NCBI RefSeq assembly: GCF_040412425.1
Contig: NC_089781.1
Coordinates: 47,631,175-47,695,174, forward strand
Direction of reading: 5' to 3'
From: Macrobrachium rosenbergii
Taxonomy: Eukaryota > Arthropoda > Malacostraca > Decapoda > Palaemonidae
Length of the DNA: 64,000 bases
Part shown: positions 55,029-64,000 of the stretch, piece after piece
Layout: each line of letters starts with the position of its first letter
How positions within the stretch are numbered: the first letter of the stretch is position 1
Notes under the pieces: generated by a model
What the model saw: the letters and a program-made list of their open reading frames with translations, nothing else
Databases searched by the model: none
What the model was told of the DNA's origin: nothing
Translations under genes and position numbers: made by a program

Positions 55029-57900
55029 AATAGAACAGGGAGTAAAATAGAAGAGTTCATGGATTCAAATGACATGTGCTGTATAAATGATGACGAAATT
55101 AGCACATTTTTCAAAAACACATGGAACATTTTCCTCAGTAGACTTAACTCATATGTACAACAAGTATAATTGACAGATTAGATTGGAGTACAGTTGATGA
55201 CTTGCACACCAGTGACCATTTCCCAATTTTAATTTCCTTATTACAAATTATCCTGCAAAACATGTCCCTCACTATAACATTTATAAAGCAGTATGAAATG
55301 CACACTAGAAATATCCCACCATTTGAATATTTAAAAGACCATAATGGAACTAATAAATTTCTTGTTGATTTCATTAAAAATGCTGCTGATAAAGCAATAC
55401 CAAAATCAAAACCCCATCCGACAAAACACTAAGTGCCATGGTGGTCCGATAAGCTAACAGAATTAGTAAATATAAAACACTCAATAGGGAGACTATTAGG
55501 TAATTTGAATAGAAAGTTCAGTAAAATAAAAAAAACATTACCAATATTAGAAGGAACTTTACAAAAAAATTACTATATTATTACTAGAAGTTGATACATT
55601 AAAACCTGTATACAACAAAATATCTGCAAAATTTAAAAAAGTAATTCAAGGAAGAATCATTTCGTGGAGGAAATACATATCAGATCTCTCTAATAATACT
55701 TCCATACAAAAAGGATAGGAAAATTTCAGGAAGGTAAATGGTACCCATGTTAAACCACCTAGACATGCCATATTAAAATATGGGAAAAGAACACTTGATC
55801 CAAAAGAAATATAAGTAATATGATGGGAGAAAATTTAGTCTTGAGATGTAATTAGTTATAAAAATTTAGATGAACACTTCTCTTCAAAGAAAAAATAGAA
55901 TTAATAACAAAAATTTTGAAACAATAGAAGATATATATTATAATAGAAAATTTAATATGGAAGAGTTGGAATATGCCTCTGGAACAGCAATTAATTTGCT
56001 CCTGGAGGTGACAGAATTTGTTTTGAGATGATCTGAAGCATTATCACCTTTGGTGGTTAAGTCATACCACCTATTAGAGTTTTATAATCATTTGGGACTT
56101 TGAAATTTATTTTGAGATGAATAGCATCAAAGCTATAATAATTCCAGGGGGCAAACCTGTTTGGGAGGATCCTGGTAATGTAAATAATTACAGACCAATT
56201 TCTTTAACAAGCTGCTTATCCCCAGTTGGAGAAAATGGTAAATGCTCTCACTAACATGGCACATTCTGAGAAAATAAAATTCTGACTCCCACTCAGTTTG
56301 GGTCACAGTGTAACAGATCTACATTAGATTCTCTCTGTAACTTAGAAGACCATATACGTAGAGGTTTTGAACGAAAACAAATTACTGTAGCTGTCTTTTT
56401 GACATTGAAAAAGCAGTATACTAATGGAGGTATGCTCTATTAAAAACTTTACAAAACATCTGTGGACATTTACCCAGGTTTATACAAAACTTTGACAAAT
56501 TGCAGTTTTCAGGTGAGAATTGATGATGTTCTGTCTAGAACATTTCCTCTTGAAAATGGTGTTCCACAGGGAAGTATCCTTAGTGGCAATTGTTTAGATT
56601 AGCAATTAATGATATCAGCAATAATCATTGCCTATTGGTATTAAAAATAACCTGTATATGGATGATTTTGGAAAATATTACTGAGCATCTCGAATAAAAC
56701 ATGCAGAATGAATCATTAATAAAAGCATAGTTCCCAGGATGAATGGGCTTCATCTGTAGGTAAATTTTCCATAGATAAAACTCAAGCAATCATGTTTTAT
56801 AAAAATAATAACTGGAAAAATGTGAAAAATTGGAAAAAGGATGTGAATATTTAAAAATCAGAAACAAATCTATAAAGGTGCCAATTGGAACAAACAGCAA
56901 AATTTTTAAAAGGTATTAGTATTTGATACTAATAAAACTGGAAAGCCCACATAACATACGTAAAATCAAATGTAAAAGAGCATTAAATGATTAAAAAACT
57001 ATTGAACACTACTTGCGGAGCCCATAGACATACTTTAACACTTTAAGAGTATGGTATACTCAACAGTTCTTCATGATTATTAAAGTGAAGTGTATGGCTC
57101 AGCATTGGACGCAGCGCTGAAACGATAGACCTTGTTCATAATGAAGGCCTTAAAATATGGGAGGCGCCTTTAGATCCTCACTAAAATCATCCTTACAAGT
57201 TGGATTTACTGAACACCCTTTCTCTCCACGAGAGGATAGTAACAATGAAAAGTGCTCAAAACAATTCAGAAAGTGATTATCCAACAAAAAAATTATTTGA
57301 ATTAAAAGATGTATTTATAAATAACCATCTTCCACCTTTCCCAATTAGAGCTAGAAGATTGTTTGAGTCACTGAGTATAAATATACAAGTGCTGTTTTAG
57401 TAAAATCACCTCCTCCTGGACAATGAATAAAATAAGAATTTGTTCACAAGTGCTGAAATATTTATCAAAAACACTCAGATACACTAGAACACACCATGGC
57501 AGACAAATAAATGCCAACTCCACTTAAAGGTCCACATTATGCAATATATACAGATGGATGTAAATCAAAGCATGGAGTAACATCTGCTGCAGTGTCTGGA
57601 CAAAACTTCTACATCAGTTCTCTCCACCGAATAATCAGAACCCTGATATCAGAATTGTGTGGAATTGTATCAAACATAAAAATAATTAAAGAAACCTCAT
57701 TCAATAATTTGTGATTTTTAGTGACTCGAAAAAAAGTAAAGCTATTCAGATTAACAAATAAAAAAAGCTTGCAAACAAATTAAATTATTTCTCCATAACT
57801 TAAATAATGGAAAAAATATAGAAATATGTTGGATCCCTACCCATGTAGGGATCAAATGGAACTAACAGAGGCAGATAAAGCAGCCAAAGAAGCAACCCAC
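55029..57900 (+). mobile_element. I/Nimb-type LINE relic (LINE-2)
   Basis: Order: endonuclease C-terminal half (TGSKIEEFMDSNDMC, then HTSDHFPILISLLQ), linker, RT, and RNase H near 57510-57900 (YAIYTDGCKS; ISELCGI; then MELTEADKAAKEATH). A LINE with apurinic-type endonuclease, RT and RNase H belongs to the I group rather than to Jockey or RTE. Frames break every few dozen codons. The endonuclease part matches the minus-strand fragment at 33000-34260 and LINE-3. Confidence 0.82.
56100..57400 (+). pseudogene. LINE-2 reverse transcriptase
   Basis: Motifs in shifting frames: NNYRPISLTSCLS, LTPTQFGSQCNRSTLD, VDIYPGLYKTL, LENGVPQGSILSGN (motif B region), then NLYMDDF-like bases with stops, and KAHITYVKSNVK. 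A last open piece, 57200-57400, reads LLNTLSLHERIVTMKSA and LPPFPIRARRLFESL. It copies element RNA at a nicked target. Inactive here. Confidence 0.78.
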
Positions 57901-58900
57901 AAGAACACAAGATCAGTGATGATCCCTTTTATAATAAAAACATCAAATGGGTTCAGTAAATGGAAGTCTCCCCACCAAGGTATATCCAAATGAATAAAGC
58001 CCAAAATAGTAAATTAAAACAAAAAACCTCCTAAGACTCAAAAACAGCAACAACATATCAGAGAGACCAGTGACACCCTGACCATCAAGGGATAACACAA
58101 AATCTGATGGTAATCTGAAAACATGACCTCTGACAAGGACCAAACATGATCCAAAACCACCTCTGATAAAGGAGAACTAATAATGGTCAACCTTTGATCA
58201 GAATGTCCAAAGTAGTGGGAAGTAGTAATGTCAACTTTTGAAATTGAATCAATGAATGACATTTTCCAATGGAATCTTTTACTTTTCAGTCTTCCAGATT
58301 TTGTTGTTCATGATGAATCTTAAATTTAATTAATAAACAAATATAAAAAGTAAATGATAAAAGACAAAAACCCTTACAACCCTGGACTCAAATTTATGCC
58401 ATGTTTTTCCCCCAGGTTAACGTGCTCATGAATTTTAATACTGGGCAAGTCCCTTATCAATAGTCTTTTTCACGTGGTGAATACAACTAAATACAACTCT
58501 TCAAGCTTTGCAGTTCTGCCATCTTAACAAGAGGATCACGGTCTGCTGACTATCACCCACAGACCTTTCTTTTAACATGGCGTGATATATTCAGTCCTTG
58601 ATTAACAAATTTCTTGGACCTGGTTTCTCGTAGGAAAAGGAGATTTAATGCCCATAGCTTTGGGGGATTGTGTTTATATCAAAGGGAAAATAATTGAGGA
58701 CCTTATTGATAGGAATGATGTTGCACTATAATAATGGGTCAATGAGTTCCACAGTATTCATCATAATCATCTTTCTGCACTGGACCAGGGGTTTCCTCAA
58801 CAAATATCCACCTTGACTTTAACTGGTCTGGTTTGAAGATTTGAATGGCAGTGATCATTGGGATCCATCTGAAATATGCTGTAAATGCCCCATCTGAAAC
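57901..58900. other. AT-rich stretch, no clear feature
   Basis: Minus-strand frames at 57943-58262 contain a DHVWSLSEVMFSD-like piece that faintly resembles a LINE endonuclease end, but without other motifs I do not assign it. The rest shows nothing I recognise. Confidence 0.35.
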
Positions 58901-59119
58901 ATTACCTTAAGTGGAAGGTAGAGGATGCTGACTTGGACAAGTTCAGTCAGGGTCAATCTAGATAAAGAATTTGAGAGTCATTTCTTCTCACCTGGATGCC
59001 TATTACTTCATTGAATCCACTCCATGAAAGTGCCGATGGCTCGATCTCTAAGACAAAGGTAAACCTTTTTTCCTCCTGCAGTTCCCTGGTGGAATAAGAC
59101 ATGTGGTACTCTGAGGAAA

Positions 59120-60065
59120 GTCACTAGGAAGTGCTACCGACCCTACAAAACTTGTGTAACCTCAGTCTAAAAATCTATAATCGAATCCGTTAATCAGCTG
59201 GAACCTTTTATAAGAAAGCCAAAAAAGAGAGTTGGCTTTATTATATCAATGGAATCAATTCAAACTCCATTGAGAGTGGTGTTGGCAAAATTAGGAAACT
59301 GAGTGGAAACAGAACAGCAAATCTCAGCCCTCATTAAAAGTCAATAACACTCTGAACGACAGAAATGTGAAGTTTTAGACAGTGAGCTGGGAAAAGACTT
59401 TTCTCAAGTTTCCAGCCCCATAATGATTCTAAATTTCAAAAAGTGTTGACAATATAAATGGCTGAAATGACTCTGAAATTTGACACATGAAAATCTTCAC
59501 CATACAATTGTAAATTTTCCTTAAGAAATTTCCATGAAGAACTCTCTTCAACTGAAAAAACAGCTACTGTTGGTGATTCAATTTTAAAATGAGATATACT
59601 TAAACACCTCCCAGATGATGAGGTATATCTACTCAAGATTATAAACAAAATAATAAAGAAACTGGAATTTTAAAAACTAAAATATCCATAATTACCTCAA
59701 AAAAGCCTAATTTTGGGTTTAGATAAGAGAATTGAGAGACCAATATTTCCCCAGCTGTGTTTGTAAGCTGATGGAGAAAATGATAAACAAGATTAGTTTG
59801 GCACCAAAGAAAAACTGACTAATAACTGTATTTCAATTTGGATCTAAGGAAAATCGTTTCACACCAATGAACCTTTGCTGAGTGAACCAATCAAATGTAA
59901 ACTTTGGACAGGATCATCAGACTATCCAAAGGAGTGTTTTTTTCGACCTGGACAATACAGAGTTGAAAATGTTACTTGAACGAACAGGGATGGCATCAGA
60001 AAACAATTGCACAAAATGGACATATGTGGAAGATCCATCTAAATTCATTCATATTCCTTTTTAAC
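59120..60065 (+). pseudogene. Fragment of a different LINE RT (LINE-4 relic)
   Basis: Pieces typical of the region before and at the RT of I/Jockey-type LINEs: AGTFYKKAKKESWLYYIN and VGKIRKLSGN (59190-59320), then CVCKLMEKMINKI (about 59755-59795), FQFGSKENRFTPMN, and VFFDLDNTELKMLLERTG (59935-59990), which is RT motif A with its Asp. The wording differs from LINE-2 and LINE-3, so it is another family. A 60-codon open frame at 59882-60064 covers motif A. Confidence 0.6.
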
Positions 60066-61015
60066 AGAGAGATTTTGAAATGTTAGCAAAAACGGAAACA
60101 GATAGAACCTAACAGAGGAGGAAAAGTGTTCCCAAGAAAAATTACACTAATTTAGTTGCAATAAAAAATAAAATTGTGCAAATAAATAAACATCACCTGT
60201 TAAATGGATCGCTTTTGTTGATTTCATTTGAAATATACTGCAGATATGATGCCTCAGGAGGATGTACACATTTGCAAAATGCTCGTCTGTTAATGACACA
60301 AGAGGGTGTAGAGATAGAATGGTTTAAAATCTCTTCCTAAAAAACAGTTTCTTTGGAGAGAACACCACCCCAAACGTGGAAGAGGTTCCAACCCTATTAT
60401 TAGAGAAACTATCAGTCCTAAACCAAAGATAAAGGAGATGAAAAATTTTGGGAAACAAAAACAAGCTAAGAATATGACATTATCCAGCCAAATAAATGAA
60501 CCTTGAAGGCAAATGTTAAACAATCACTGAATAAGTTAAAGAGAATCTCTGGATTTAGTTGATAATGATTAAAATCAAGGCTGAAGACTGTATGACTCCT
60601 TCTCCGATAAGCTGAACAAGAGCAAATGAAAAGATTTATTCCTCATGCTAAAACCAAGGATGTAATGATTGTTTCATTGAACAATATGGGGCTGACAATA
60701 TGCTCAGGAGCATAACAAAAGATGTTGAAACATACATGTTGATACAGACCAATTTTATGAAATATCTAAAAGAGGCAAACTAGGATTAAGAACCATGAAA
60801 AGGGTAAAGTGCATTGAAAAATCCCTCCTTCCAAGTGCTAAGAAGCAGACTGTCGGGTAAATTTCTGGAAAAAGAGCCAAATTGATAATACAAAAAGAGA
60901 CTAAAACCAGAAGATGTATAAAAATATTTTCATCTTATATTATACAATGGAAGTCATGGTCTGAGAACCAGATTACACCTCCATGGAAATACAACCGTTA
61001 TTAAAAAGAATATGA
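60066..61015. other. Possible LINE ORF1 remnant, not assignable
   Basis: No clear domain. C and H residues in GGCTHLQNARL-like and RGCRD frames near 60260-60320, and KYLKEANLGLRTMKR near 60750-60800, could be an ORF1 remnant of LINE-3, which begins right after. Weak support only. Confidence 0.3.
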
Positions 61016-62449
61016 ACAAAAATATTATGTTTGCAACATGTCAACAAAACAATATTAACGATAAAACAAATATACTAATGTGAGCATCTGCATACTGATG
61101 GAGAGGAAGAGGGGAATTTAGGTGGTGTTGGCTGTACATAACAAAGTATGATACACAAATACCTGTAAAATTACCTGATCTGCAAACATCGATTATTAGA
61201 ATACGAATAAAAACGATAATTATGTAATTCATAATTTGTACAATCAACACTAATAAAAATCTACTGGACTTGAAAAACTTTAAAGAAATAAATAATTCAA
61301 AGGAACCAACCATTAATAAAAGTTGATTTTAATCGCTCTTCCAATTGTATTATCTGTAAATGTACAGAATCAAATAGAGCAGGAATTAAAATAGAGGAAT
61401 TCATAGAATATGACATGTGCTGTATAAATGATGAAGAAATCAGCACATCTCTTCAAAACACATGGAACATATTCCTCAATTGACCTAAAATGTCCAGCAG
61501 ATCATATATTTTAAACAAATTGGACTGGAATACAAGATGACTTGCATACAAGTGATCATTTCCCCATATTAATTTCTTTATTACAAATAACCCCACCAAA
61601 CATGCCCCAGTCGATATAACATTTATAAAGCAGATTGAACAATATGAATTCCACACCAGGAATATCCCACCAGTTTGAATATTTGAAAGACCATAATGAA
61701 ACTAATGAATTTCTTGGTGATTTGCTTACAAATGCTGCACATAAAGCAATACCAAAATCCAAATCTCATCCAACAAAACACAAAGTCCCATGGAGGTCTG
61801 AAAAACTAACAGAATTAATAAAATAAAACACCAAATTGGAAGACTCTAAATAATTTGAATAGAAAACATTTTTAAACAAAACGTTACCAATATTTTATTA
61901 ATCAACATCACAAAACTATACTATATTATTTATTAGAAATTTTCTTCATTAAAACCTCTGTCATTTAAAATATTGCAAAGTTTAAAAAGAGAACCATAAT
62001 ACACTCAAGAACTCATTTTTTCATGGAAAAAATATGTATCAGTTTCTCATAAAAATACTCCCATACAAAAAATATGCCTGGAAAAATTCAGGAAAATAAA
62101 TCCATCCATCCATGTTAAACCACCTAGACATGCCATAATAAAAGATGGGAAAAGAATACTTGATCCAAAAGAAATTAGTAATATAATAGGTGAAAATTTA
62201 GCAAAAGTAAGTAGTTATAAAATTTAGATGAACATTTCTGCACAAAGAAAAAATAATATAGAATTAATAACAAAAAATTTTGAAACAATAGAAGATATAT
62301 ATTATAATAGAAAATTTAATATGGAAGAGTTAGAATTTGCTCTGTTGAACAGCAATTAATCTGCCCCTGGAGGTGACAATTTTGTTTTGAAATGATATGC
62401 CATTTAGCACCTTTGGTAAAGACATACTTGTTAGAGTTTTATAACCACT

Positions 62450-63651
62450 TATGGACTTTGAAATTTATTTCCAGATGAATGGCGTAAAGCTATAATTATT
62501 CCAATCCCCAAACCTGGAAAAAGATCCCAGTAATGTAAATAATTACAGACCAATTTCTTTAACAAGTTGTTTGTGCAAGTTGCTAGAGAAAATGGCAAAT
62601 GCTCTCGACTAACATGGCACATTCGAGAAAATAAAATTTTAACTCCCACTCAGTTTGGGTCACAGTGTAACAGATCTACATTAGATTCTCTCTGTAACTT
62701 AGAAGACCATATACGCCGAGGTTTTGAACGAAAACAAATTACTGTAGCTGTCTTTTTGACATTGAAAAAGCATATGATACTACATGGAGGTATGCATATT
62801 AAAAACTTTACAAAACAACAAATATCTGTGGACATTTACCCAGGTTTATACAAAACTTTTGACAAATCGCAGTTTTCAGGTGAGAATTGATGATGTTCTG
62901 TCTAGAACATTTCCTCTTGAAATGGTGTTCCACAGGAAGCGTCCTTAGTGGCACACTGTTTACTTTAGCAATTAATGATATCAGTAAAAATCTACCTATT
63001 GGTATTAAAAGTAACCTGTATATGGATGATTTTGCCATATATTATTCAGCATCTCGAATAAAACATGCAGAATGAATCATTAATAAAAGCATAGTAAAAT
63101 AGATGAATGGGCTTTATCTGTTTTAAATTTTCCATAGATAAAACCTCAAGCAATCATGTTTTATAAAAACAAAAAATGGAAAAAGGTGTCAAAAGACTTA
63201 AAAATCAGAAACCATAGTATACCAATTGGCCAAACAACAAAATTTTTAGGATTAGTATTTGATGCTCACATGAACTGGAAAGCCCACATAACATACATGA
63301 AATCAAAATGTAAAAGAGCATTAAACCTAATTAAAAAACTGTCGAACACTACTTGGGGGAGCCGATAGACATACCCTTACTTTATTGTATAAAGCAACAG
63401 TGCTGTCTATCGTTGATTATGGAAGTGAAATATATGGCTCGGCATCAGACGCAACGCTGAAAACGGTAGACCCAATTCATAATGAGGGTCTTAGAATATG
63501 TTCAGGAGCTTTTAGATCATCACCAAAATCATCTTTACAAGTTGAATGTGGTGAACTACCTCTCTCTCTCCATAGAGAGCTAGTAACGATGAAGAGTGCT
63601 CTGAGAATTCAGACAAATGATTCTCCAACCAAAAAAAATTATTTGGATTAA
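62450..63651 (+). pseudogene. LINE-3 reverse transcriptase
   Basis: DEWRKAIIIPIPKPG, the PISLTSC region, ILTPTQFGSQCNRSTLD, GVPQ-SVLSGTLFTLAIND (with a one-base break) and NLYMDDFAIYYSA, the YxDD box, near 63015-63052. The frame at 63156-63368 reads FLGLVFDAHMNWKAHI, followed by TAG where GSR is reached. 63385-63651 reads YKATVLSIVDYGSEIYGSA, LRICSGAFRSSP and SLHRELVTMKSAL. The catalytic Asp pair is intact, but the ORF is broken in at least four places. Confidence 0.85.
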
Positions 63652-63769
63652 GAGATGTGTTTATAAACAATCATCCACCTTCTTTCCCAATTAGATAGAA
63701 GATTGTTTGAGTCACTAAATATGTATATACAATTGCCTGTAATATTAAAATTGCCTTACTCCTTGGACA

Positions 63770-64000
63770 ATGAATAAAATGAGAATTTGTACACACTTGA
63801 AATATTTATCAAAAAATAATTCATATACTCCAGAATACCAAAGACAACATGCAGTAGAGCATATAATCCGAAAAGGTCCACATTACGCAATATACACTGA
63901 CGGATCTAAATCACAATACGGAGTGGGATATGCTGCATTTATCCCAAAACAAAACGTATCAATTCTCCTTCCCAGACAAAGCCTCTGTATTTACAGCTGA
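63770..64000 (+). pseudogene. LINE-3 RNase H domain, truncated by window end
   Basis: 76 codons to the window end. GPHYAIYTDGSKSQYGVGYAAF holds the first catalytic Asp. The next block, from ASVFTAE-type bases at 63978-64000, is starting when the window ends. The frame is open here but shifts at about 63965. Confidence 0.8.

Larger units (their letters stand above)
61020..64000 (+). mobile_element. I/Nimb-type LINE relic (LINE-3), cut by window end
   Basis: Endonuclease from about 61020 (FATCQQNNINDKTNI; later AGIKIEEFIEYDMC), linker 61640-62400 (HTRNIPPV, KPPRHAIIKDGKRILDPKE, MEELEFAL), RT 62450-63650, and RNase H from about 63840, with YAIYTDGSKSQYGVGYAAF and the start of the next acidic block at the window end. 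It is less decayed than LINE-2, to which it is nearly identical in many stretches, for example 62640-62760 against 56283-56400. Confidence 0.85.

Noticed and set aside
54249..55169. A 306-codon open frame spanning the gap
   Set aside because: More than half of it is unknown bases; only the last 40 or so codons are real LINE endonuclease sequence.
57943..58262. Minus-strand LINE endonuclease at DHVWSLSEVMFSD
   Set aside because: A single short resemblance without the GDFNAH or SDH motifs; not enough to assign.

Overview
The window is eukaryotic, repeat-dominated DNA. I see no bacterial-type operon and no convincing host protein-coding gene. The best fit is a decapod crustacean (shrimp, prawn, crayfish or crab group). 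Reasons: a tRNA-derived SINE and a long-hairpin MITE that I recognise as common in decapod sequences, DIRS tyrosine-recombinase retrotransposons in several copies, Penelope-like elements, RNase H-bearing I/Nimb-type LINEs, Gypsy elements, and long (GA)n, (TA)n and (GT)n tracts. The species cannot be named from sequence alone.

Layout. 1-31540 is mostly DIRS material from at least two families: a broken pol (1-2890) with its terminal module (2933-3205), a more diverged DIRS relic (about 3380-5440), a 3' fragment (8109-9822), a long but damaged gag-pol copy (9823-15960) fused to a second gag (15965-18700), a near-complete minus-strand copy (about 20202-26480) whose pol is a mirror image of 1-2890, and a copy with a large internal deletion (28920-31540). 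Two elements carrying about 380-bp tandem repeats (5560-7722 and 26689-28518) and a 301-bp MITE (7808-8108) lie among them.

31543-48722 is a nest of insertions. A minus-strand LINE (31543-34262) is split by a TA-flanked TIR element (31623-32993) and a SINE (33457-33694). A Penelope-like element (34263 to about 41100) is split by Gypsy-1 (34460-39543). A second Penelope-like element (41936-48722), with long inverted arms, is split by Gypsy-2 (42192-47270). For three of the insertions the pre-insertion site can be read inside the window.

48723-54528 is AT-rich with microsatellites and one hairpin MITE. 54529-55028 is exactly 500 N, a scaffold gap. 55029-64000 holds three LINE relics on the plus strand; the last runs off the window end.

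These elements do not work together as a pathway; each codes, or once coded, for its own copying: gag, protease, RT, RNase H, integrase, tyrosine recombinase or GIY-YIG nuclease. Almost every reading frame is broken by stops or single-base shifts. Some breaks may be assembly indels, because the two LTRs of Gypsy-2 are nearly identical while its genes are shifted. The observations most worth following up are the tandem-repeat-carrying elements with TIR-like ends, the in-frame slippery heptamer at the Gypsy-1 gag/pol boundary, and the inverted Penelope-like element with YVDN on one arm and VDD on the other.
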